From NCBI GenBank assembly GCA_032622095.1, contig CP136069.1, positions 203,282,690 to 203,346,689 of the forward strand: a DNA stretch of 64,000 nt, written 5' to 3'. Shown here in pieces: positions 35,401 to 50,400 of this stretch. The notes below the pieces were generated by a model. The model was not told the DNA's origin. It made no database searches and saw only the letters and a list, made by a program, of their open reading frames with translations. Source of the DNA: Siphonodentalium dalli (taxonomy: Eukaryota > Mollusca > Scaphopoda > Gadilida > Siphonodentaliidae). The translations under genes and the position numbers were made by a program. The stretch's first letter is position 1, and each line of letters opens with the position of its first letter.

Positions 35401-38400
35401 ATATTTGTTCAAGTTATGACTCTTACAAATTCGGGACGGACGGAACCCATTCCTATATCCCCCGGAATTTTCAATTTAGCGGGGGATAATAAATAGGCTA
35501 GCCAACTTCAATAGGATAAAATATTCTTGGGACTGCTGCAGACAATGGCTGTAGAGTCACACTGATACAATACGGCTAATTAACTGAACAAAGCAGGTGT
35601 TATGTACATTGGTAGACCTAATTACCTAATTAGCTGGTTTGTCATTTACTGCACTCATGCAGTTAAGCCGCATTTAATCCTCATCAGGTAACAATTGATG
35701 ATCATTTAATACACCTTTGTGTTATTTTCATTGTGTTGGGCATTGAATCTAACAGAACATGCAAATAATTTATAATTGTTTCTAATGATATTTTCATAAA
35801 TATTATGCGTTATTTGCAATGCATGTAAGAAAATTAAAAATATATTAAACATATATGTACATAAATAAATACACAAAAGACATAATATATTCCAATAAGT
35901 TGATGCACAACTTCATGGCGAAACCTCACCAATACATGTGAAAGTAAACGATAACATTTACTAATGTAGTTGTAATCGTAATCGATTACATTGAAAACAA
36001 ATGTAATCAGTAATCGTAATCATGTAAATCAAAAGTAATTGTAAACGTAATCGATTACATTGGCATATAATCGCCCCAACCCTGTTCTATACCCCCTAAT
36101 TTGGAGAAGATAAAATGCATAATTGAGGTGACTGATGGGTGAACACCACCAACTTCAACTGGGGAACTTCAATCTGATCCCAGGTCTCTTATAGCAGTTG
36201 AGGTTAAGCAGAATGAGGTTCCCAGAAGGTGAAGTTAGTGACTCTGGCCCACCGTGTGAGATATCATCACTAAATTCACCCTCTGGGAACCTACATATGT
36301 CACACACTATATCCAGACTTTCAGTGGGGTATAATAACCTGACGAACATACCTCTGCATTGTGCAGTATACCCCCCAGCTTCGTTGTGGGTATAATAACC
36401 TGGTGAACATACCTCTGCATTGTGGGACTTTGGAATGTGAGGATATTCTTCAGTGAACTTCTTGAGTGACCCGACAGACACACATTCAGCATCCATGATT
36501 TTATCAAGGAAATGCAGCACTTGGTAGGTCTTCCATCCAGTAATATCCTTATTTACCTCCTAAAATAAAGAGTGGTTAAATTAGGGGATAAACATGCTAT
36601 CTGGCGTGATTTTGGGACATTTATTGGTGGGTTTTATGATGGAAAATGCAGTTTTACTGGTGACGTGAGGAGCCTGTAAAACAGATATTTTTCATAGGAA
36701 AACCCACTGATAAACGTCCCAATTTTCTAATTCAGACTGACCGAAAAATCATGCTTCTTAAAATTTAAATGTCAGATGAGTTTACATGACTCGAATAACT
36801 TTATTCTTAAAACTTGGATGTCAGATGAGTTTCTTGTTTGTATGCATTAGATTAGACGATCCTTCAATCATAAACAATCATTTTCTGGAAGTGGAATTCC
36901 GAACAAAAATGTGCAATCTGAATTGGTTGGGGTGGGAGGGGTGGCGAATAACTTTATTCTTAAAACTTGGATGTCAGATGAGTTTCTTGTTTTGTGCAAT
37001 ATATTAGGCGATCCATGAATGCTAACAGTCATTTCCTGGATAAGTAAGCACCCTTTTGCTCAAAATCTTGTAATCTGCTTGCAGTTGGTACTCATTGGAT
37101 CACAAGTGCTCAATCTCTAGGTTTAGAAGTACATTTCGGTCAAATGTCTGTGATCGGAATTTGAGGTGGGGGTGAATGACATTAGTCTTACAACTCGGAC
37201 GTCAGATAAGTTTCTTACTTTGTGCATTAGATTTGACGATCCTTCAACCGCAACTAACGAAATTATCTCAAATTTATTAATGAAAAACATAAGAACAAAC
37301 TAGAGGGGTGACTGTCCCAATGGATACTACGGATACCCCCCGTGTTTTTAAAATACTAAGATGTTTCACATGTCAGTTAACATTTAGTTAAAATAACAGT
37401 TCCCATTGCAGGTGCACAAACCTAACCGTAATCTTAAACCTATTGACCAATAAATGTAGGAATAAAAGCTCGGACAAAATTATGCATTTTGCAAAAAAGT
37501 CGAAAAAGGGGAAAATAACTCAACAAAAAAAGTCGGACAGACATCATAATCGCAGGTGCACAGGTTCCCATGGTACTAAATATCAGTGCCAAGATTAAAA
37601 AACATTGACCTAAAAATGTAGAAATAAAAGCTCAGGCAAAATTAGGCATGTTGCAAAAAAAAAAAAAAGTCGTAAAAAGGGGATAACTCCACCAAAAAAT
37701 GTCGGACAGACATCATAATCGCAAGTGCACAGGTTCCCATGGTACTAAATGTCTGTGCCAAGTTAAAAACAAATTGACCTAAAAATGTAGGAATAAAAGA
37801 TCGGACAAAATTATACATGTTGCAAAAATATTCTAAGTCGAAAAAGGGGGAATAACTCCACCAAAAAAAAAGTCCCACAGACATCATAATCGCAGGTGCA
37901 CAGGTTCCATGGGAGTTGATGCCTGTGCCAAGTTTCACGGAAATTGATAAAAAACCGACTGAGAAAAACTCCGGACAAATTTGTGTCCACGGACGGACGG
38001 ACGACGGACGGACAAGCTGACTCCAGTATACCGCCCCCCCTAACTTCGTTGCGGGGGGTATAATCACATATTTTCAGAGCTATAGCGATGAATTGTTATT
38101 TAATCTTCTGAGTAGGTATGTTCTGAGATACCTCTTTCCAAATTATGCATACATTATTTTGGGTTTCAAACGAGCCATGTCTGTTTTACATTTTCAATTA
38201 CTTACTATGTGTCCCAACAGTAAAACTGTATAAAAGGAACTAGAACACTGACCTCTGTTGAAATTCCAATCCACGTATTGGCGAGTTTTTCCACAGGTTC
38301 TGTCAACTCCTTCCCTGCTGATAAATCTGGCTCATAAGGTGGCCAGCCAGCCTTGTCAAGCCATGTTGAATGAAACTCGAACCCCTCCCTGTGATATAAG

Positions 38401-41400
38401 TGCAATTTAAATTAATAATAGGATATTTATATAGCAATCATCCAAGGATCTAGGCGCAAATCTATCTACTAGTATATAAAAGCCAAGTGTTGTGTGAGTA
38501 TGTTTGTAACTCTGTCATGCATTTGGAGGAATTAAAATATATAACCATCTTGCCAAATTTCAGGCCAATCAGTTCAAGAGGACTTGAGATAAAATGAATT
38601 TGCCAAAAATTGTCAAGGTGATATTTTCCCTCATATAATTAATTTGTCCGAATACGAATGTGGTTTCAGTGGCGTCCGTCATTAGAAATCACCAAAGCCA
38701 AATCCAGACAAACTATATGCACCGTTTGCCAGCTTTCTTTATAACGTTATCAGTGGTGACGATATTTTCCTGCATGTCATGTTTGATGGGCCACACCTAG
38801 TACATATATAAACAAAACAACAAAGTATCAACAGGGTTCACTCTGTTCACAGCCAATGGCCAGAATTTTTTTTTGAAAATGGCCAAAGAAAATTACATTT
38901 GGCCAAACTTTTTGTACAAAAAGTTCAAGTCTATGCAGTAAAGCAGAAAATCACCAGATCTCACTAAATCCCTTAGGCCCGTTTTATACGTTGTGCCAAA
39001 CATGGGTCAAGCTATCTTCCCCTGGCTCGACATTGGCACGTCTCTGGCACATTTGTTCGATTTATATGTCGAGCCAGCTGGCACGTGCTGTAATCGTATA
39101 TTTCGAACAATTTTAGCATTTCTGATACAAAATGCTATAATCATTTCCGCGATAGTGTCTGCTGACAATGCACTATAAACTGGCCCCCTATACAGTGCAT
39201 GAATTTCATAATTTACGCTTTCGTTGGTTTCAAAATTGGGATCTTGTCATTCATTTGCCTTAAATCTTCGAATACATGTATATATCTCTGAAATATATTT
39301 ATTCCCAACTTTCGCGAAACGTCCTTTGTCAGTTGATACATGCATGTCCCCATAGTACCATACAATTGCCTTGTACATTTACAACAGCCAAGAGTTAGCA
39401 TGTCTGTGGCCCGACGCTGTTTTATACGACGTGCCAGACACGGGTCGTGTTAGGATGACTCAAGAGATAACGCAAAAACTTCAAATTGCGCATGCTCTCC
39501 GCAAATGGGGCCTTAAATAGGGAATGGTTTTCCCTGAATCATCTTAGCGCAACCCGTGTTTAGCATGTCGTATAAAGCAGCGTCGAGCCCCAGACGTGTA
39601 GCACATCGGTATCAGACTTGTAGCACATCGGGTCATGCCAGAGAAATTCTGTCGCGCCAGTTGGTTTTATACGTCGTGCTCCAGTCGAGCTATCTTGGAC
39701 TTTGTCATTTTCACACTAATTAGGCTGGCGCGACCCGTGTCTGGCTCGACGTATAAAACGGGCCTTACACTCCAAGAATCATACTCCAAGAATAATAATA
39801 TTGACACTTAAATTCATTGCTAGATGGCTTATAATGGCCTAATTCGCAATGCAACTTATTAACTGATCCAGTAGGAAGCCCCACGGTAATTGAAGTGAGG
39901 GTCACCAGCTCTAGAATAATTATTAATGAACAACTTACTTGTTTTGAATTTCTTGCTTGGCCAAATCAGGAAAATATCCAAGGAAGAATTCAAACAGGTC
40001 CTCTGCTACTATACTCTAAAAGAAAAGAGTTTAATGCTTAAAGATGCATAATCTTATTTAACGCCCCTTAATTACTATTTATTTGTCTTGGGGGGGGGGT
40101 AAATAAATTTTATTTAAGTTGAGGAACCCACCCCTTTAAACTCAGAGTTATCAGATTTCAATTTTTTATATCTGTTAATTATATAAATATACGGATATGT
40201 GCTGATGCTGTCATTAGAGACTGAGATGTCATGCAAGGGCACAGTTCGCGGTAGCTTTGCAAGGTCATCATAATTATCTTTGGAATACAAGACAATGAAA
40301 AGTATAGCCAGCAACAAAAAGCTAAGAAAAGACGTTAGTCGATGAACCCACCCATCAAAGCTCCGAGTTATCAGATTTTGATTTTTGAAATCTATTTATT
40401 TCCCAGAAAATGTATTCACAAAAGTAAATAACCATCTTCTTTCATGTGTGATCGGCATTGTGCCAATGCATTCTCTTATATATGCGATTCGACCATAGGT
40501 CGCCTCGCATATATAAGAGAATGCATTGGCTTAACACATTAAAAATTATAAAATTGTTAAAGAATGTAAGAAAAAATGGTAAAAAGTGTTAAAAAAAGTT
40601 TTTTTTTAGGCCAATGCATTCTCTTATATATGCGAGGCGACCTATGGTCGACTCGCATATATAAGAGAATGCATTGGCACAGGGTATAACTGTAACTATC
40701 ACAATGTGGTCAAGGAGCCGGTTCCAATGATATCCATATTTGTATGGTTCTATTGAGACAGACCGAACATATTTTAGGCTGTTGAAGCTTTATTTGGCCG
40801 GTTTTGGCCGGTTTGTTGGGTAAAGGGTTAATGTATAAAACATGATTACCGAATCGAGAATAAGTTACCTATGTATCTATTATGAGAATCATTTCCAATG
40901 ACCGCTAAACGCGACCTCTGAATTCTCATTACAGCACATGTCCGTATATATTTCTGGTGGAATTTTTGCTAGGCTGACAACAATTCGAGGTGTGGAAAAT
41001 AAATAGATTTAAAAGATCAAAATATCTAAATAGCTCTGAGTTTTGAATGGTGAGTTCCTCGACCCAAATCAAATATTTTTTACCCACAAGGCAGAAGAAA
41101 TGGTAATCTAGGGATGTTAAATCGGAAGGGTATCTTTGAAGGGGGACTATACATTCATATATCTCCAAACCAGACCCCCTATAAACCAAATCCCTCTCCA
41201 TACCGAGCACAAATTGTCCAATTCCAAATTCACCCAAGTGCATTCTCACTATAAATTACAAATCCCTCAAATAACAGATATTTATGTATAGTCCCCCTTT
41301 AAGTTTGAAGTCCTTATGTCCAGCCTTAACCCTTTACCCAACAGAAGGGCCCTGTGCCAATGCATTCTCTTATATATGCGAGTCGACCATAGGTCGCCTC

Positions 41401-44400
41401 GCATATATAAGAGAATGCATTGGCTTAACACATTAAAAATTATAAAATTGTTAAAGAATGTAAGAAAAAATGGTAAAAAGTGTTAAAAAAAAAACAAATT
41501 TAGGCCAATGCATTCTCTTATATATGCGAGGCGACCTATGGTCGACTCGCATATATAAGAGAATGCATTGGCACAGGGCATAACTGTAACTATCACAATG
41601 TGGTCAAGGAGCCGGTTCCAATGATATCCATATTTGTATGGTGTTATTGAGACAGACCGAAGATATTTTAGGCTGTTGAAGCTTTATTTGGCCGGTTTTG
41701 GCCCTTCTGTTGAGTAAAGGGTTAAGTAAATCATGATAATTCTCACCTTGAACTGATACTTAGCAACGTAGGCTTTCAGGAAATCATCAAATTTGTCGAC
41801 ATCTCCAGAAAGATGCTGCAGATAGCTGACGAAGCAGTAACCCTTCTCGTATGGAGTCTCGTTATATGTATCATCCGGGTCGACACCGGCTTCTATAATC
41901 ACTCTCAGCTTATTGAGTGGGTGATCCTAGAATAGATACCATCACTACTACCTTAAGCAGATATAAAAAAAAAACAAGCAGTCGCAGACAACGGTATTTG
42001 CGTTCTCAGAATGTGCTAAACAAGAGGTGGGATTTTGTCAAAAAGCCTGGCTTGCAAACTCATTTTAGGTACTGACATTTGTGGAAATTAACCATGTGAC
42101 GTCGTCCATATGCACCAAAAATAATAAACAAAGTGCAATATCAGGCCGGACCTAGATTTTTGTGAACCCGTTCTAGATACTGGGCATGTGAACTCATATA
42201 CCAAATATCTGTGAAATCCGTTGAGATTTGTGGAAATGAGCCCTGTGACGTCGTCTATTTGCTATTTGGTAAATTCGACAAAAATAATAAACAAAGTCCA
42301 ATAACTCCGGTAAAAATATCCGGCCGGACCTGGCTTGCAAAATCTTTCTAGGTAATGGTCATGTGAACTCATATACCGAATATCATTGAAATCCGTTGAG
42401 ATTTGTTAAATGAGCCCTGTGATGTCGTCTATTTGCTATTTGGTAAATTCGACAAAAATAATAAACAAAGTCCAATAACTCCGGTAAAAATATCCGGCTG
42501 GACCTGGCTTGCAAACATATTCTAGGTAATGGTCAGGTGAACTCATATACCAAAAACTTTGAAATCCATTGACATTTGTTCAAGTTATGACTCTTACAAA
42601 TTCGGGACGGACGGATGGACGGCTAGACGAGCGGCACGGCGGACGGACGGAACCAATTCCTATATCCCCTGTAAATTTTCAATTTGGCGGGGGATAATTT
42701 TATGTAAACTTTTTTCTCATGCCTTAACTGTAAATTTGTACGAGATAAGGTCATACAATACGAGATAAGGTCATACAATTTCCTAAACTCAGACCTGATC
42801 TGTACAAATAAAACGGCTTGTAACAACAAAGATACTAATTCTAGTGGCAACATTATGTAGAATGACAATTACATGGTGGTGGGTGGTCCTAGAAAAAAAA
42901 CCATCAGTATATGTTCTGCCTCCAGTAAGAAACCGCATCGTTGATTGGTCAGAGAGCCGCGCAGCATATCCATTGTTTACGTCTCGAGTCGTCAACATAA
43001 GGGAAACCAAGACAACCGTTACATCGTCTCTCGCTGGCCTGCTTTTTTCATGACGTCATTTACGTTGAACAACATTATGGCAAGAGCGATAGGAGATTTT
43101 GACATTTTTTCTGGTGATCATTCTACGGAATAAATGTAAAATTTCTAAGAATGACCAGAACTGTCGGCAGAACATATATGTTATTGTGGTGGATTCGCTA
43201 CTCAGTTAAACATAAACTCCAGGCCATCAATGTCACACCATGTTACCATCAATCCACCACAATAACTTATAATATACTACTGCAAACATACTATATCTGC
43301 AGCATTAGTATATAGAATGACAATTGCATGATTTAACCCTTTACCCAACAAACCGGCCAAAACCGGCCAAATAAAGCTTCAACAGCCTAAAATATCTTCG
43401 GTCTGTCTCAATAGAACCATACATATATGGATATCATTGGAACCGGCTCATTGACCACATTGTGATGGTTACAGTTATGCCCTGTGCCAATGCATTCTCT
43501 TATATATGCGAGTCGACCATAGGTCGCCTCGCATATATAAGAGAATGCATTGGCCTAAAAAAAAACTTTTTTTAACACTTTTTACCATTTTTTCTTACAT
43601 TCTTTAACAATTTTATAATTTTTAATGTGTTAAGCCAATGCATTCTCTTATATATGCGAGGCGACCTATGGTCGACTCGCATATATAAGAGAATGCATTG
43701 CGTTCTGTTGGGTAAAGGGTTAATATACAAATTGATGTATTTATATAGCACTTTCCACAGTGAATTATTTTCAACATGCTTTACATGATTATCACATCGG
43801 GCATTGATTAACCATCCTCACTTAGGTCAAATAAATAAAAATACTGTGTTCTCATGCACCTCCCTCATCACCCGAAGAGGGCCTCATCAAATAAATAAAA
43901 ATACTGTGTTCTCACCACCTCAGGTCCTCATCACCCGAAGAGGGACTCATAAATAAATAAAAATACTGTGTTCTCAGGCACCTCCCTCATCACCTAAAGA
44001 GGGCATCATAAAATAAATAAAAATACTGTGTTCTCACCACCTCAGGTCCTCATCACCCGAAGAGGGACTCATAAATAAATAAAAATACTGTGTTCTCACC
44101 ACCTCAGGTCCTCATCACCCGAAGAGGGACTCATAAATAAATAAAAATACTGTGTTCTCACCACCTCAGGTCCTCATCACCCGAAGAGGGACTCATAAAT
44201 AAATAAAAATACTGTGTTCTCAGGCACCTCCCTCATCACCTAAAGAGGGCATCATAAAATAAATAAAAATACTGTGTTCTCACCACCTCAGGTCCTCATC
44301 ACCCGAAGAGGGACTCATAAATAAATAAAAATACTGTGTTCTCACCACCTCAGGTCCTCATCACCCGAAGAGGGACTCATAAATAAATAAAAATACTGTG

Positions 44401-47400
44401 TTCTCACCACCTCAGGTCCTCATCACCCGAAGAGGGACTCATAAATAAATAAAAATACTGTGTTCTCACCACCTCAGGTCCTCATCACCCGAAGAGGGAC
44501 TCATAAATAAATAAAAATACTGTGTTCTCACCACCTCAGGTCCTCATCACTCGAAGAGGGCCTCATAAAATAAATAAAAATACTGTGTTCTCATGCACCT
44601 CAGGTCCTCATCACCCGAAGAGGGCATCATCAAATATATAAAAATACTGTGTTCTCACCACCTGAGGTCCTCATCACCCGAAGAGGGCATCATCAAATAT
44701 ATAAAAATACTGTGTTCTCACCACCTCAGGTCCTCATCACTCGAAGAGGGCCTCATAAAATAAATAAAAATACTGTGTTCTCATGCACCTCAGGTCCTCA
44801 TCACCCGAAGAGGGCATCATCAAATATATAAAAATACTGTGTTCTCACCACCTGAGGTCCTCATCACCCGAAGAGGGCATCATCAAATATATAAAAATAC
44901 TGTGTTCTCAGGCACCTCCCTCATCACCTAAAAGAGGGCATCATCAAATATATAAAAATACTGTGTTCTCAGGCACCTCCCTCATCACTAAAAAGAGGGC
45001 CTCGTCAAATAAATAATAAAAATACTGTGTTCTCAGGCACCTCCTTCATCACCCAAAAGAGGGCATCATAAAATATATAAAAATACTGTGTTCTCAGGAA
45101 CCTCCCTCTTCACCCGAAAGTGGGACTCTATAGCGTCACTAAATTCACCCTCTGGGGACCTCATTCTGCCCACGTCAGACACTTGTGCATAAACTTGGTT
45201 TTTTAACCACCTTCAAATGAACATTGAGGAATTTATATTACTATTCACCTCTCCTCCGATGTCCATGTGCTGTCTTAGTAGAGACAGTCCTGTCGCTGCC
45301 TCCAGACATGTGTACGGTCTCCCAAATATCTTCTCCATGATCCTTCTCTGTGCGAACATGGTGAAGCCCTGACAGAGAAATTTTACATGTATTAACCTTC
45401 ATGGAGCCCCAGACAGAGAGAACAATGCGCTGATGACTGTCGTCTGCTTGGGTCTGTGTGAGGATCCATATGGGAGTGTTATTAACCCTTTATGGAGCCC
45501 CAGACAGAGAGAACAATGCACTGATGACTGTCGTCTGCTTAGGTCATTGTGAGGCTCCATACGGGAGTGTTATTTAACCCTTTATGGAGCCCCAGACAGA
45601 GAACAATGCACTGATGACTGTCATCTGTTTGGGTCCGTGTGGGGCTCCATACAGGAGTGTTATATAACCCTTTATGGAGCCCCAGACAGAGAACAATGCA
45701 CTGACGATTGTCATCTGTTTGGGTCGGTGTGAGACTCCGTAACGGGAGTGTTATAAAACCCTTTCATGTAGGGACATTATACATTATGGTCTATATAATT
45801 CTACAATTTAGATATATGTTCCTGTTGAAGACGAAATGACCATTTATTTTTAATGCATCTGGGGATAGATTCTATATACTGCATGAAAATTGTAGGATTG
45901 GACTTCTTGGAAAAGATAAAAACAGAAGGCCTCAAACCCGATCATATTTTCCACATTTATTACATGCTTGTTCCTAGAAGTAGAGTGTTATTGCTGTTCC
46001 ATATTGACAAATCTGTATGGAATGTACGTTCCATAAGCATCTCGTTGATTTCAAATGACATACATGACGTTCGCCATGAAACCGGAACTATAAAGTAAAA
46101 GCATCATCACACATGAAAAAACAAGCATTGTGTGTGATTAAATATACCTTGTAAGCCTGTATTATTTAATGCACAGATTATAGGATGGGTGATGTGTATT
46201 AAACACAGAACGACACGGGTGTTAATGGGTTTGTATTACGGCATTTGCACCACTCGTTCTATCCTTCTGCGCTAACAATCATGCCATAATCAACAAATCC
46301 ATTAACAAACTTGTGTCGTTCTGTGTAAATATTTACATGTACCTAACTTAAGAAAACAGGTATTTATTATTGTTCTCTCTTCCACTCACTTACCTCATTC
46401 AGCCAAAATTCGCTCCAATTTGCATTTGTTACCAAATTGCCAAACCAACTGTGAGACTGAAAAAAGTATTTTTTCTAATATAAATAAAAGGTCTCTGACC
46501 ACACGTACCTGAAAAAAGATGGTTTTCTTAGGAGGTTGGCATTTTCAGAACAAAACAAAATTGAATAATGGTAAAAATCAGTGTAAAATTGAAAATTAGA
46601 ATGCTAAAAAAAACAAGAAAGGGGAATACCTTGGTGAAAAAAAATTCTGCATCGTTCGTATACATGTTGCACATTAGCATTATATGGGTAAGAAAATCCT
46701 AAAGTTTCAATCTCTGCATATGAAACTGTGGGAGGAGTTGATTACAAAACAAAGGTAGCCAAAAAACAAAATGGTCAAAATTTTCTAAATTAAGAAAGGA
46801 GAATAACTTGGTGAAAAACGATATTTTCCGTCATCAATATGCATGTTGCACATCAGCAATATATTGGTAACAATATCCTAATGTTTCATTTCTCTACAAT
46901 CGAAACTGTGAGAGGAGTTGATTACACAATGAAGGTTCCCATAATATGACAAGATGGAGGTAATTTCGAAACTACTCATAAAATTATTTTTCGGGGGACA
47001 AAGATGGCAATATGGAAGTATAGCAAACACATGAATCAAGATCTGAGAAAATTCTGCCAAAAAGTTCTGTTTTATTTGGAGAGATCAACCTTATGCTGTC
47101 ATACCTTCCAACTGAGAAATATGAATATTGTGAAATCATTTGGATTCCTGAGGATTTTAATATTATCTATTGGTATCGTGGAATGGCCCGACCATGAAAA
47201 CAGCACTCAACTACACGCTATAATTGAAAGTATAACATTATGATATTTACAATCAGGTTTCGGGATTCAAAATACTAAAAATTTATATAGAATATTCTCT
47301 AATCCTCTTTTTCTGAACATTTCCCACAAGTCATTTGTTAACCCTTTGAGTGCCAGGTCCGATTTTTTGTATCAACCCATATACCCTGTGCCAATGCATT

Positions 47401-50400
47401 CTCTTATATATGCGAGTCGACCATAGGTCGCCTCGCATATATAAGAGAATGCATTGGCCTAACAATTTTTTACAATTTTAATAATTTTTTCTTGTATTCT
47501 TTAACAATTTTATAATTTCACCCATACAGAGCCCCAGACAAACATGAGCAGACGACACTCTTCTATATGCTTCTATAGATGTGTGGGGCTCCCTGCAGGG
47601 TAATGGCTGTTTTTTATTTTATGTCCTAAAAATTGTAAGAAACATTTATTTAAAAAAAATGATAAAAAAAATTGTTAGGCCAATGCATTCTCTTATATAT
47701 GCCTAACATTTTTTTATTTTTTTATTTTTTTTTACAATTTTTTACAATTTTAATAATTTATTCTTATATTCTTTAACAGACTTATTTTGTAGGTTTAGGG
47801 CCGATGAGATCGCCCCCTGGCACTCAAAGGGTTAAACTTATTGTCTGAAAATTTCCACCTTTGAATATGAATCATTCTGCTCTTTTATTCTCCATTTTTC
47901 TGTCTGTCGTCTGCTTTTATTACCTGAACAACCCCTCAAAATGAATAATAGACCATTCCAATGTATACTTTTATAACAGAGTGGGAGAATCCATTTAATA
48001 TAGAAAGGGTTAAACTGAATATCCAAAATAACTTACAATTTCATGAATGACGACATCCGTTAGTGACTTATCTCCAACCAGTAAACATGGAGTAACAAAG
48101 GTGAGGCATGGGTTCTCCATTCCCCCAAATGGAAACGATGGGGGCATGACAAGTATATCGTATCGTCCCCAGACATATGGTCCAAACAGCTGCTCTCCCG
48201 TCGCTATGAATTCCTCGACAACGCCGTCAAATTCTTTCTTAGCCTTTTCCTGAAGAAAACAAAAAGCTAAATAATTTTCTAAAATATATATATTTTTTTT
48301 ATTTTATTCAGAACAAGGACAAAGGAGATAAAGACAAAATATGTGCACGCATTCATGCTCTCCATCCAATAGATGGAGGAACGGAACTCTACCAGTGACA
48401 AGTCTTTTGGAAATATTTAAAGGCACATATTGTGTTGGTACAATTTTAGCAAGCACTGTTCACCATAACAGCAAGATGAAGCAGTGACACCGTGACTAAG
48501 TACTACCTTCACATATCTTTGTTGGAAAATGGGCTTTCTTTAGCTTCAACAATGGTGATAAAAATAATAAAAAACATTTCTTAAGAATAACTTCAAATTT
48601 CCATCTTAAAACAGCTAAAGTGGTCTATGGTGTGTAATATTTAAGGTTTGCAGAATCAAAGTTCCAAAAAATATGTGCAACTTTAATTAATTTATGTTCT
48701 GAATTTCTCATACACAACATAATTAGTAAATTTTTTCTAAAATATTTGAATTAGCGCAATGGGAATAGTTGATATTGTCTTTGCATTCAATTCGACATCA
48801 CATTTTGATTCTATTTTGATTCGAATTTGAAACCGCGAATAGAGATTTTGAATATCTTTGAAATGTCATAAGAGCATTATTTTTGTCAAAATTTTCATAC
48901 CCCATACATTCAAATCTGGATTTAGTGTATCTGACTTTTACAGAATGAGGTCCCCAGAGGGTGAATTTAGTGACTGTGGGCTAGAATCACTAAATTCACC
49001 CTCTGGGGACCTCATTCTGCTTAGGCCTCATTATCTGGGAAGTATCTATAGTCACAAATTAACATTGTTTTTTGTTACTTTTTCCATTCTGTTTCTATAT
49101 CCCCTAATTTGCAGAAGATAAAATGCATAATCGAGGTGACTAATGGGTGAACATCACCAACAGCAACTCGGGAACTTCAATCTGATCCTAGGTGTCCCAT
49201 AGCAGTTGAGCCCTAAGCAGAATACAGTTCCCAGAGGGTGAATTTGGGAATGGTAGCCCGCTGTAACTAAATTCACGCTCTGGGGACCTCATTCTGCAAA
49301 TGTCAGACACACTAAATTCAGGCTTGCATATGTTTATTAAATTCTGGAGGTCACAAAATTCTCCCTTTTCCATTAGTTTCAGCTGATTCAATCTAATTAA
49401 TTGGCGAGATGCTGCTAAAAAACTCTCATTAAATTTTTATTTTGTTATATTTTGTAACCATTGTTAGAAGCACATGAATACACTGTACACGTATGTGTCT
49501 GTCAGGAGTTTGGTGCTGAAAACCTGAGTGTATTGATTATAGTCTCCAGTTTTCCCACCCCTACCCAGCTCTACTTATATTTTATTTTTTTATTCTTATT
49601 TGATTCTGGGATATTTTCTAACTGCTTCTTTTATTTGGATCACAAGAGTGGTACTTTTTTATCTGGTCTTACCAATATGCATGGCTCAGTCCAGACGTGA
49701 CTCCGCGGTCCAATCTGAGCGCTCTTTATGTCCCCGACAGCGAGCGATATCAGGTAACACTGGACTGGTATCTTCTGTTTGAAGAAATGAGTGTTCTTGT
49801 CTCCCTTGTTGTTCGGAATTTCCCCAAAACTTGACTCTCCTGCACTCATGACAGCTGTAAGCCCACCAGGTACCTAACATTGAGAAAGACAGTTCTCTAT
49901 ATATATTAAAGCAGAGTTTGGTGTATAATATTTTATTTCTCAATAGTACATTCCATATACAGTCAATTTCGCTTTATTGCATAGCGTCGGTGCATGGCTT
50001 TTCTAATGCAGTTAACCAAATAAGCATAAAGCCGAAATCACCAAAAAAAAAGCACAAACCGTTTTTTTTTTTAATCTTATGGGATTCCCGGAATCTTAGT
50101 TTCACTTTCAGTTTCAACTGAAACTGACTGTGAAACTAGAATAATTGAACCATGTTTACAAACTTGCATTTTATGAAGCAGACACAATTCAACAAATAAT
50201 TAAGTAAATATACACATTTTAATAAATCATGCAATTTTCAACTTCGTATTTTAAACTAAATTTTATTTACAAATTGCAATCAATTCGGCACCATGAGATG
50301 ACCTTTATATCCCTTCTCAGCTAAATTTTTGACGATTTTCGCATGCATCAAAGCAATTTTCGCATGCATCAAAGCGGAATACAGTGTGACCTTTATACAA

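Noticed and set aside
45853-46098. 81-codon plus-strand frame without repeats
   Set aside because: No recognisable similarity, and it lies in intron 7 of the minus-strand gene; not enough for a gene call.
50098-50137. Interferon-response-like palindrome in intron 4
   Set aside because: The motif is short and AT-rich; nothing in the setting supports a regulatory role.
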